DNA from: a virus
Reading direction: 5' to 3' (one strand)
IMG/VR virus record: IMGVR_UViG_3300023176_003181
Location: 1-36,971 of that record
Length of the DNA: 36,971 nucleotides
Shown: piece after piece, positions 30,475 to 36,938 of the stretch
Layout: the number at the start of each line of letters is the position of its first letter
Numbering within the stretch: position 1 is the first letter of the stretch
Made by a program: the position numbers and the translations under genes
The notes under the pieces: model-generated
Seen by the model: only the letters and a program-made list of their open reading frames with translations
Databases searched by the model: none
Told to the model about the DNA's origin: nothing

Positions 30475-32208
30475 ATGTTTAAAAAATACATCTCTATAGC
30501 AGCGGTTGCTTTCGCTGCTTTTTTTACGACTCCGGCTGAAGCAGAACTAGTAATTTACATATACGCAGAACGAACACCAACAATAGCAGCAGGCAGTACA
30601 TACTCGTATGATATAGTTAACTCTGAAGAAGTACAAGATGCAGCAAGTGTTGATATAGTATCAAGTGGTCCTAAAGGACAAATGAGCTCTTTATATATTA
30701 GAGGAGCGGATAGCGATCAAAGTCTTATTACCTTAAATGGCATTAGCATAAAAGATCATAGTAGTCCAACCGGTACAGATGATTTAGGACAACACAACTT
30801 TATAGGAATTGACACAGTTGAAATATACAAAGGTCCTATGAGTTCATTGTATGGTCCTAATGCTGCCGGTGGAGTTGTTAACTTAGTTTCTGATACATCA
30901 ACAAAGTCGTACATTGGCGGATATTTGGGTTCACACAACCTGCAAGAAAAGCAAGTACAACTATCAGGAGATGTAGAGAATGTATGGTATACTTTTACTT
31001 ACAAAGATGAAAGTACAGATAGTATTAGTGTCGTGCCAAATGGCAGTGAAACAGATCCTTTTGAATCACAAAATTATAATTTAAATTTATTATACAACGG
31101 TGAAAGTGGTAATATAAGATTTAATCATATTAAAGAAACAAATTTTAGTAATTTAGATACAACAGTTGATACATCAGACTATACCGGTAAATGGATATGG
31201 ACTAATAATCAAGTAGACTTTAATAATAAAGTTACAAGACTAGCATTTAACAATTCAACACACGAAAGAACCTATACCAAAGACAATCAGCTAGAAGGAC
31301 AATACAACAGTACTGCTAATACAGTATATGCATCACACCTACTAAAGTTTGATAAAACAGATATACTTATTGGCGGAGAGTACGAACATGTAAATGCAAA
31401 CTTCTTAACTAATATTAGAGGCGCACTCCCTTACACAAGTACTGTTGATAAAACTAGAGATACTAAAGGTGTATTTGTTAAAACAAATATTCTATTAGAT
31501 GATTATGTATTAGCTTCGGGTATACGCTACGATACTATAGACGGGTTTGGCGAAAAAGTTACAGGAAGACTTGGTGTGAACAAAGATAACATAAGAGCAA
31601 GTGTAGCACTAGGATATAGAGTACCAACACTGTACGAAATGTACGGCAAAGACAATTATGGATTTACAGGTAATCCAAATCTAAAAGAAGAAGACACAAT
31701 TAGTTACGAAGTAGGGTATTCAAATAAGTTTTCAGATACTGCACTTTTTATTACACGAGAATCTAACGCAATCGTCTACGACGGAACATATGTAAATGAT
31801 AGTGCTGCTTCTTATACCAAAGGTATAGAAAACAAACTGTTCTTTGAAATAGAAGGTATTAATATTACTAACAACTTTGCACTAATTAGTGCAAAGAAAT
31901 CAAACGGTGAAGATAAACTTCGCAGACCTAACATCACTAACAATACAAAGATTTATAAAATTATTAACAATATACTGTATTCCTTTGATATAAACTACTA
32001 TGGAAAACACAAGGATTTAAACAGTAAGACATGGGAAACAATAACTGTAGATCCTATTGTAACCTATGATGCAGAAATAAAATACGAAAAAAATAATCTA
32101 GAACTGTTTACAGGACTATATAATATAACTAATAAGGAATACGAAAGACCTAACGGTTATAGCCAATTAGGGCGTAATTGGAAAGCAGGGTTTAGAGTAT
32201 ATTTTTAA
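30475..32208 (+). CDS. TonB-dependent outer-membrane receptor, BtuB-like
   Basis: The 577-aa product has a signal peptide (FKKYISIAAVAFAAFF, then TTPAEA, cut near residue 23) and a plug domain (about 25-150) with SSLYIRGADSDQSLITLNG, VEIYKGPMSSLYGPNAAGG and VVNLVSD, the BtuB/TonB plug signature. A beta-barrel of alternating strands follows, ending in ...RNWKAGFRVYF; a terminal aromatic is the outer-membrane insertion signal. A TonB box is weak (ELVIYIYAER after the signal). BtuB (614 aa) imports cobalamin with TonB energy; related receptors take siderophores. The ligand cannot be read from sequence. The strong promoter suggests host-polymerase expression early in infection. Confidence 0.9.
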   Translation: MFKKYISIAAVAFAAFFTTPAEAELVIYIYAERTPTIAAGSTYSYDIVNSEEVQDAASVDIVSSGPKGQMSSLYIRGADSDQSLITLNGISIKDHSSPTGTDDLGQHNFIGIDTVEIYKGPMSSLYGPNAAGGVVNLVSDTSTKSYIGGYLGSHNLQEKQVQLSGDVENVWYTFTYKDESTDSISVVPNGSETDPFESQNYNLNLLYNGESGNIRFNHIKETNFSNLDTTVDTSDYTGKWIWTNNQVDFNNKVTRLAFNNSTHERTYTKDNQLEGQYNSTANTVYASHLLKFDKTDILIGGEYEHVNANFLTNIRGALPYTSTVDKTRDTKGVFVKTNILLDDYVLASGIRYDTIDGFGEKVTGRLGVNKDNIRASVALGYRVPTLYEMYGKDNYGFTGNPNLKEEDTISYEVGYSNKFSDTALFITRESNAIVYDGTYVNDSAASYTKGIENKLFFEIEGINITNNFALISAKKSNGEDKLRRPNITNNTKIYKIINNILYSFDINYYGKHKDLNSKTWETITVDPIVTYDAEIKYEKNNLELFTGLYNITNKEYERPNGYSQLGRNWKAGFRVYF

Positions 32209-32210
32209 GT

Positions 32211-32336
32211 ATGAAACAAATATTAAAACACTCTATGTTTTGGCCAAGTGTGCTAATAGCAAGTCCAGTGCTATACTATCTATTGTACAAAATTGGACTA
32301 GAACTTTGGTGCATAGCATACGGATTAATCTATTAA
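32211..32336 (+). CDS. Small putative membrane protein (41 aa)
   Basis: This short frame fills the gap between the receptor and the primase promoter. It starts 2 nt after the receptor stop and reads MKQILKHSMFWPSVLIASPV, then a hydrophobic Leu/Tyr run to ...AYGLIY. One membrane segment of about 20 residues is likely, with a basic N terminus. There is no clear ribosome site, so it may be translated by re-initiation from the receptor message. Confidence 0.45.
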   Translation: MKQILKHSMFWPSVLIASPVLYYLLYKIGLELWCIAYGLIY

Positions 32337-32341
32337 TCTTC

Positions 32342-32370
32342 TTGACTTTTAACCTACACGAGCATATAAT
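32342..32370 (+). promoter_or_regulatory. Sigma70 promoter for primase, predicted leaderless
   Basis: TTGACT (32342-32347), 17 bp, TATAAT (32365-32370). Predicted +1 is 32377, the A of the primase ATG. Confidence 0.75.
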
Positions 32371-32376
32371 AAGAGT

Positions 32377-33366
32377 ATGAGTGTAGTAAATGAAACAGTT
32401 CTGACATACTTGCCGCCTAAGCGTAAAACAACGCCTAGTGGCTGGCTATCATTTAATGCACCGTGTTGCCATCACAATGGACACACGGCTGACACTCGCG
32501 GACGTGGTGGCTTAATAAGCAACCCCGATGGAGGCGTTAGTTATCATTGCTTTAACTGCGGCTTCAAAGCATCCTGGCAACCAGGCAGAAACTTCAGCCA
32601 CAAATTGCGCAAGCTCCTGCAATGGATGGGGGCACCTGACGATATAATCAACAAGGTCGCACTTGAGGTTATGCGAGAGAACGAAGGCGTTGAAGCACAA
32701 ACACGCATAGCGGAATTGCCTACGTTTAACACTGTACCGTTGCCAGATGATGCTATTCCTATTTCAAGAGCCGTTGAAGGAAATGAAATAAACGAACACT
32801 TGTATAAGGTACTAGAGTATATGGCTAGTCGTAACCTAAATTTAGATGATACAGACTATCATTGGAGTCCTAGTTTAGGGTATCGTGATAGATTGATAGT
32901 GCCATTCTACTTTGAAGGTAGGGTAGTGGGTTGGACTGGACGTTCAGTAGTACCCGATAAGAAACCCAAGTACCTAACAGAGGTACAACCTGGATACGTC
33001 TATGGTTTAGATGAACAGGGCCATAACAAAGTGTTTGCTATAGTATGCGAGGGTCAGCTTGATGCTATACACGTTGAAGGTTGTGCATTGGGAGGGTCGG
33101 AAATTTCAGACCAACAGGCTATGTTGCTTAATAGATTACAAAAGCAGATCATAGTAGTACCTGACAGAGATAGTGCAGGGTCTAAACTAGTAGAACGAGC
33201 AATTGAACTAGGATGGAGTGTAAGTATGCCTGATTGGTCACCAGAACTAAATGATATAGGAGACGCTGTGCAACGCTATGGTAGATTATACACACTGCAT
33301 AGTATAGCATCACAGGCAAATGACAGTGCGCTCAAGATTAGACTAACAGCAAAGAAATGGTTTTAA
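32377..33366 (+). CDS. 61: DNA primase gp61 (DnaG/TOPRIM type)
   Basis: The 329-aa product has an N-terminal zinc site (APCCHHNGH, about 28-36, with CFNC at 58-61), a basic RNA-polymerase-like part with RDRLIVPFYFEGRVVGWTGR (170-189), and a TOPRIM domain: VCEGQLDAI (223-231, Glu225) and VVPDRDSAG (260-268, Asp263, Asp265). gp61 lays primers on the lagging strand while bound to the gp41 helicase, whose gene follows directly. The start fits the promoter +1 exactly and has no Shine-Dalgarno. Confidence 0.93.
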   Translation: MSVVNETVLTYLPPKRKTTPSGWLSFNAPCCHHNGHTADTRGRGGLISNPDGGVSYHCFNCGFKASWQPGRNFSHKLRKLLQWMGAPDDIINKVALEVMRENEGVEAQTRIAELPTFNTVPLPDDAIPISRAVEGNEINEHLYKVLEYMASRNLNLDDTDYHWSPSLGYRDRLIVPFYFEGRVVGWTGRSVVPDKKPKYLTEVQPGYVYGLDEQGHNKVFAIVCEGQLDAIHVEGCALGGSEISDQQAMLLNRLQKQIIVVPDRDSAGSKLVERAIELGWSVSMPDWSPELNDIGDAVQRYGRLYTLHSIASQANDSALKIRLTAKKWF

Positions 33367-33369
33367 ATA
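33363..33369 (+). promoter_or_regulatory. TTAAATA box before gp41 helicase
   Basis: TTAAATAC begins at the primase stop codon. The predicted +1 is 33375, the A of the helicase ATG. Helicase is normally an early or middle gene, so a late promoter here would be odd; the box may be chance or a second, late start. Confidence 0.3.
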
Positions 33370-33374
33370 CATAG

Positions 33375-34811
33375 ATGACAAGACAGAATACAGATTACGG
33401 ATACGACATACAAAAAGTTTACCTAGAGATGTTTATGACAGATGCTGAGAGCTTTGTGCGCTGTCAGGGTGTGTTTGATCCAAAGACATTTGATCGTAAA
33501 CTACAAGAACCTGCAAAGTTCTTAAAAGACTATGTAGAAGAACATAATGCTATACCTACGTTTGATATGGTTAATGCAGCAACAGACAGTAATCTAAAAC
33601 ACCCAGGGCAACTACAGGAGAATCACTATGACTGGCTACTTCAGGAGTTTGAAACATTTTCCAGACACAAGGCTTTGGAAAAGGCCATCCTTGATAGCGC
33701 AGATCTGTTGGAAAAAGGGGAGTATGGCCCGGTTGAGGATTTGGTTAAGAAAGCAGTACAGATTGGCTTGCAAAAAGATCTAGGTACAGACTACTTTGCA
33801 GATCCAAAAGCAAGACTAGAAGCAATCAAAGACAAGAACGGACAAGTAAGCACAGGTTGGCCCAGCTTGGACAAGAAACTGTTTGGCGGGTTTAACAGAG
33901 GAGAACTAAACATCTTTGCAGGTGGTTCAGGATCTGGTAAGAGTTTGTTTATGGCTAACTTGGGTGTTAACTGGTGTCTAGCAGGTATGAACGTTATGTA
34001 CTTGACGTTTGAGCTTAGTGAAAACCTAGTAGGTATGCGTCTTGATGCTATGGTATCAGAGATTCCGAGCAGAGACATATTCAAATCAATTGATGATGTA
34101 CAGATGAAAGTCAAGATGATTGGCAAGAAGTCGGGCGCATTCCAAGTCAAGTATATGCCCACAGGCAAGAACGCAAACGACATACGAGCATACTTAAAAG
34201 AGTATGAAATCAAAACAGGACGCAAAGTAGACGTACTGTTAATTGACTATCTAGATCTAATGCATCCAATTGGTGCTAAGATAAGTGCAGAAAATCTGTT
34301 TGTTAAAGATAAGTATGTTTCAGAAGAACTGCGTAACTTGGCTATGGAACTAAACTGTATCTTTGTTACAGCATCGCAGTTGAACAGAAGTTCAGTTGAG
34401 GAGATTGAATTTGACCACAGCCACATTAGTGGCGGTATTAGTAAAATTAATACTGCTGACAATCTCATAGGTATCTTTACTAGTAGAGCTATGCGTGAGC
34501 GTGGACGCTATCAGATACAGTTGATGAAAACACGTAGCAGTAGTGGTGTAGGACAGAAAATTGATCTAGGATTTGATGTTGATACACTGAGAATTTTTGA
34601 CATTGGCGAAGATGATGATGGAGCAACTGCTACGGCAGGAGCAACAGGATCAAGTGCTATTGCCAATGCACTTAAACGAACCAACACAGGTGTTGCAAAA
34701 GCGCCAGACGAAGTTCGTGAAGACCCGAGTGAAGGCGGTGCCGCAGGCAAAATCCGTGCAGATGTAGACAGTACCAAACTGCGAGCTTTCCTCAACAACC
34801 TAGAAGATTAA
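33375..34811 (+). CDS. 41: Replicative helicase gp41 (DnaB-like)
   Basis: The 478-aa product has a helical N-terminal domain (1-140), a linker, and a RecA-like motor: STGWPSLDKKLFGGFNRGELNI (159-180), Walker A FAGGSGSGKS (181-190), VLLIDYLDLM (Walker B) and the DnaB-type HISGGISKINTADN. The last 60 residues are Ala/Gly/Asp-rich and probably disordered, ending in a short helix (TKLRAFLNNLE) that may bind a partner such as the loader. gp41 unwinds the fork as a hexamer with gp61. The gene starts 8 nt after primase. Confidence 0.95.
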   Translation: MTRQNTDYGYDIQKVYLEMFMTDAESFVRCQGVFDPKTFDRKLQEPAKFLKDYVEEHNAIPTFDMVNAATDSNLKHPGQLQENHYDWLLQEFETFSRHKALEKAILDSADLLEKGEYGPVEDLVKKAVQIGLQKDLGTDYFADPKARLEAIKDKNGQVSTGWPSLDKKLFGGFNRGELNIFAGGSGSGKSLFMANLGVNWCLAGMNVMYLTFELSENLVGMRLDAMVSEIPSRDIFKSIDDVQMKVKMIGKKSGAFQVKYMPTGKNANDIRAYLKEYEIKTGRKVDVLLIDYLDLMHPIGAKISAENLFVKDKYVSEELRNLAMELNCIFVTASQLNRSSVEEIEFDHSHISGGISKINTADNLIGIFTSRAMRERGRYQIQLMKTRSSSGVGQKIDLGFDVDTLRIFDIGEDDDGATATAGATGSSAIANALKRTNTGVAKAPDEVREDPSEGGAAGKIRADVDSTKLRAFLNNLED

Positions 34812-34824
34812 GAGGTATTAAAAC

Positions 34825-35307
34825 ATGTTATATAAGATCACTGATCCTACACTCTGGCATCTATTCAAAGATGATCCTGTTCGTCCACATCTAAGCGAAC
34901 ACTTTCGAACTTCTTTGGGCAGAGAAGCATTTGTGCTCTACGAGGACAAGTATGCAGAATTCGATGATCCTTCGGATCTGCCTCGAGCAGTGATCTGTGC
35001 TGCCTATACCAATGAAGTTCCCACTAACGAACGTGAACTAGACTACTACAGCCAAGCAGCAGCCGCTGATGACGCTTATCCTGCAGAAATAGCAGTGTTC
35101 TATACTGTATGGAGTTATGATCGAGGTGCTGGACGAGACATAGTACTAGCAGCACGTGACTATGCACGTGACTACAAACACTGTAAACGATACGTTACAC
35201 TAAGTCCTCTAACAGACATGGCCAAGGATTTTCACCTACGCAACGGTGCCCGCCTGATTGCCCACAACCCTAATGAAAGCTATAACTTTGAGTATCCTAA
35301 AAAATAA
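34825..35307 (+). CDS. Possible GNAT-type acetyltransferase, function unknown
   Basis: The 160-aa product resembles GNAT enzymes in outline. A central strand EIAVFYTVWSYDRGAGRDIV could be the strand with the acetyl-CoA loop (R-G-A-G-R), followed by a helix (AARDYARDY) and a late YVTLSPLTDMAKDFHLRNGA, like the GNAT end in which a residue near A-x-x-F-x-x-x-x-G closes the fold. The call is weak because the loop is not the standard Q/R-x-x-G-x-G/A. AGAGG lies at 34811-34815, just downstream of gp41. Confidence 0.5.
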   Translation: MLYKITDPTLWHLFKDDPVRPHLSEHFRTSLGREAFVLYEDKYAEFDDPSDLPRAVICAAYTNEVPTNERELDYYSQAAAADDAYPAEIAVFYTVWSYDRGAGRDIVLAARDYARDYKHCKRYVTLSPLTDMAKDFHLRNGARLIAHNPNESYNFEYPKK

Positions 35308-35449
35308 ACTGTTCAAAGCTGTTTGTGGTTGGTGGCGCTCCCTGGAAAACTGTGAACAAGAATTAGCCAAACAGGGCATATATCCACAACTGGGTTATTT
35401 TGGTCAAACAGTGTATATTCCGCCTAAGAGTCGTTCTGACGTAGATTAG
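35273..35449 (+). CDS. Small protein of unknown function (58 aa)
   Basis: The frame starts inside the previous gene (ATG 35273) and extends past it. The product has a basic amphipathic start (KAITLSILKNKLFKAVCGWW), then ENCEQELAKQGIYPQLGY. It overlaps the minus-strand gene at 35424-35627 by 26 nt at its end. No ribosome site is clear. It could be a real coupled gene or chance. Confidence 0.4.
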   Translation: MKAITLSILKNKLFKAVCGWWRSLENCEQELAKQGIYPQLGYFGQTVYIPPKSRSDVD

Positions 35450-35627
35450 GCACAGTGTAGTGAATGTAGCTCTTGTTGCTCCATTCAGTGGTATCATGAT
35501 CCTGTTCCATCTTTACTCGCCCTCTGTGATTGTGATCAAAGTCTATGGTTACCTTGTAGTTGCCATTTACTCTAGTAGCACTGCGGCTTGATGTGTATTC
35601 AGGTTTTGGTTGGATTCGTCTTGTCAT
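35424..35627 (-). CDS. Small protein of unknown function with late-type leaderless start (67 aa)
   Basis: The start ATG is fixed by a perfect TATAAATA on the minus strand ending 5 nt upstream. The product begins TRRIQPKPEYTSSRSATRVNGNYKV and reads as a small beta-rich basic domain (TIDFDHNHRGRVKM, then SNKSYIHYTVPNL). I recognise no family. A longer frame that starts at 35717 would translate the hairpin repeats and is rejected. Confidence 0.6.
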   Translation of the reverse strand: MTRRIQPKPEYTSSRSATRVNGNYKVTIDFDHNHRGRVKMEQDHDTTEWSNKSYIHYTVPNLRQNDS

Positions 35628-35631
35628 ACTG

Positions 35632-35639
35632 TATTTATA
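35632..35639 (-). promoter_or_regulatory. Perfect late promoter TATAAATA, predicted leaderless
   Basis: The minus strand reads TATAAATAC from 35639. Predicted +1 is 35626, one base from the ATG A at 35627. Confidence 0.65.
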
Positions 35640-35640
35640 A

Positions 35641-35731
35641 GCGCGAAGCGCCTTGCGCCAGCAACAGCCGCTTGCGGTTAAGCACCTAAAGCGCGAAGCG
35701 TTAGCGCAAAAACACAAGCTGCGAAGCAGTT
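35641..35731. repeat. Cluster of GCGAAGC mini-hairpins
   Basis: Three copies of GCGAAGC lie at 35643-35649, 35693-35699 and 35721-35727. Each is the core of a short stem with a GAA loop: GCGC/GCGC at 35641-35651, GC-rich at 35691-35707, and CTGC/GCAG at 35719-35729. A fourth hairpin, CCGC-TT-GCGG, lies at 35668-35677. The stretch is GC-rich in an AT-rich genome and holds no gene. d(GCGAAGC) is known to form an exceptionally stable DNA mini-hairpin, found for example in phage replication origins. Its role here is not shown. Confidence 0.75.
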
Positions 35732-35839
35732 TACGGTAGCGGTAATATCAATATACCAGATACACTATATAAGAACCATTCTGACACAACCATAGCGACA
35801 GACGTCAAACAACGCGGCGGATTACCCCTATAATAACGA

Positions 35840-36082
35840 TTATGAAAAAGATGAGTCTTTTGACACTATACTGGCAGTATAACTATCACTATCACTGAGT
35901 ATTAACAAGCCTAGCAGCATGTCTCGCTCTGACTCAAATGCTATGCGTGTAGCACTCATCTGACTGGTGTATATTCCTCGCAGAAACAGTTCTACAGTAG
36001 CGCAGTGTGTCATTGACTCTTTATATGTTAGTGTTGGTTCAAACTGTTTGTGTTTAGGATAGTGTAGTTTAACTTCGTACAT
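35840..36082 (-). CDS. Small protein of unknown function (80 aa)
   Basis: ATG at 36082 (minus) has GGAG 6 nt upstream, so it is preferred over a TTG further up. The product begins YEVKLHYPKHKQFEPTLTY and has a helical centre (CATVELFLRGIYTSQ, RIAFESERDMLLGLLIL), then a Ser/Asp-rich tail. No family recognised. About 212 nt between 35628 and 35839 hold only the hairpin cluster and no other gene. Confidence 0.5.
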   Translation of the reverse strand: MYEVKLHYPKHKQFEPTLTYKESMTHCATVELFLRGIYTSQMSATRIAFESERDMLLGLLILSDSDSYTASIVSKDSSFS

Positions 36083-36244
36083 CAATGCTCCAAGCACAAG
36101 CACTGTACGATCAGCATGACTGCTATAATAATATAGCGTATATAACGCAAATGCTGACAAGTGTTCAATCAGTGAATGCGTACAGTGCTTGCAATAATAT
36201 TTATGATGTAGACTATCGTCACATCACGGTTAAGAGGTTCTGTA

Positions 36245-36293
36245 GTGTGCTAAAGCACAACACACTCGTAGTAGTACTCGTGTGTGCTAAAAG
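36245..36293. repeat. Imperfect inverted repeat with flanking direct repeats
   Basis: GTGTGCTAAAG (36245-36255) and GTGTGCTAAAAG (36282-36293) are near-identical. AGCACAACACA (36254-36264) can pair with TGTGTGCT (36281-36288) with a small bulge. It lies in a 246-bp gap (36083-36328) with no convincing gene; a CATAAATA on the minus strand near 36205 could be a promoter for the 80-aa gene. Confidence 0.4.
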
Positions 36294-36328
36294 TCGCTGT
36301 ATGACGCTTATACTAGCTCTAAGACGTA

Positions 36329-36541
36329 TTATATCCCTAGTGCGTGATCTGTTTCATGAGCTATGCAGTGTATGTATGAGCTGTAGCGCATGTACACATA
36401 CATGTGATTGGCATCTTCCAAATCTAGCCAAAAGCGTGTGCGATTAATGTGAGGTTCTATAGAGATATCAAAATGATCTAACACAGTGAATAAACCTTGT
36501 GTATGTGAGAAGTCTCTAGTGTATACGCAGTATTGTTGCAT
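36329..36541 (-). CDS. Small protein of unknown function with late-type leaderless start (70 aa)
   Basis: The ATG at 36541 lies 6 nt after the last A of a minus-strand GTAAATA, the same spacing as in other genes here. The product begins QQYCVYTRDFSHTQGLF and contains HFDISIEPHINRTRFWLDL and EDANHMYVYMRYSSYIHC, a compact alpha/beta pattern rich in aromatic and His residues. No family recognised. An upstream in-frame ATG at 36619 is rejected because it lies before the promoter. Confidence 0.5.
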   Translation of the reverse strand: MQQYCVYTRDFSHTQGLFTVLDHFDISIEPHINRTRFWLDLEDANHMYVYMRYSSYIHCIAHETDHALGI

Positions 36542-36546
36542 ACTGA

Positions 36547-36553
36547 TATTTAC
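36547..36553 (-). promoter_or_regulatory. Candidate late promoter (GTAAATA), predicted leaderless
   Basis: The minus strand reads GTAAATA from 36553. Predicted +1 is 36541, exactly the A of the ATG. Confidence 0.45.
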
Positions 36554-36603
36554 CAAATGGGTTCTAAGAGTCGCTTTCCTCTGAAAAGACTCCCTACACC
36601 CAA

Positions 36604-36731
36604 AAAAAATTGTGCGCAAAAAAATTTAGGGAAGTACTTACACAATAAGCATGGTTCCTTTTAGTGTAGTCCGAAATGGGTCCTGTGCCCTAAAAAATTG
36701 CTGTACGAAAAATTATATAGAAGTACTTACA
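36604..36731 (+). repeat. Two copies of a 40-bp direct repeat in a non-coding region
   Basis: Copy 1 (36604-36642) and copy 2 (36692-36731) both read AAAAAATTG, 18-19 nt, then GAAGTACTTACA. AAGTACTT in the end is a perfect 8-bp palindrome. AAATGGGT also occurs upstream of each copy (36555 and 36674). The 397-bp stretch 36542-36938 holds no gene I can support; it contains these repeats and two terminator-like hairpins. Confidence 0.6.
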
Positions 36732-36737
36732 GATTCG

Positions 36738-36767
36738 AGGTGGTGATTCTGCATCACCCCATTTTTT
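36738..36767 (+). terminator. Possible intrinsic terminator (plus strand)
   Basis: GGTGAT (36742-36747), TCTGC loop, ATCACC (36753-36758), then CCATTTTTT. It lies just after the second direct repeat, so a short plus-strand RNA could end here. Confidence 0.45.
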
Positions 36768-36861
36768 AAAATGTGATCATTAAGGCATTGTAAGTTGTTG
36801 ATTTTATTAGTAATAATAAGCCCCGGCCCCCCACTCAGAAAAATTATTTTTTTTCTCTTTT

Positions 36862-36896
36862 CAAAAAGAAAAAAGGAGAACCGTTTCCGATCCTCC
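36862..36896 (-). terminator. Intrinsic terminator with GAAA tetraloop (minus strand)
   Basis: On the minus strand GGAGGATCG (36896-36888), GAAA loop, CGGTTCTCC (36883-36875) form a 9-bp stem with two G-U pairs, then TTTTTTC. It would end a minus-strand gene lying beyond the window edge. Confidence 0.7.
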
Positions 36897-36938
36897 TTCT
36901 GTGACTTGCTGGAGTGTCACGCTCCTTAGTCGCTAGGA

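Noticed and set aside
35842-35898. 18-codon frame starting one base after a TATAAT +1 at 35841
   Set aside because: The spacing fits the leaderless rule, but the -35 region (CAAACA) is poor and the product is too short to judge.
36085-36447. 120-codon plus-strand frame in the gene-poor end
   Set aside because: It has no ribosome site or promoter, a Cys/Tyr/Leu-rich composition typical of chance frames, and runs opposite two minus-strand frames with better start signals.
35641-36731. CRISPR array
   Set aside because: The repeats are too short, differ in length and spacing, and occur only two or three times.
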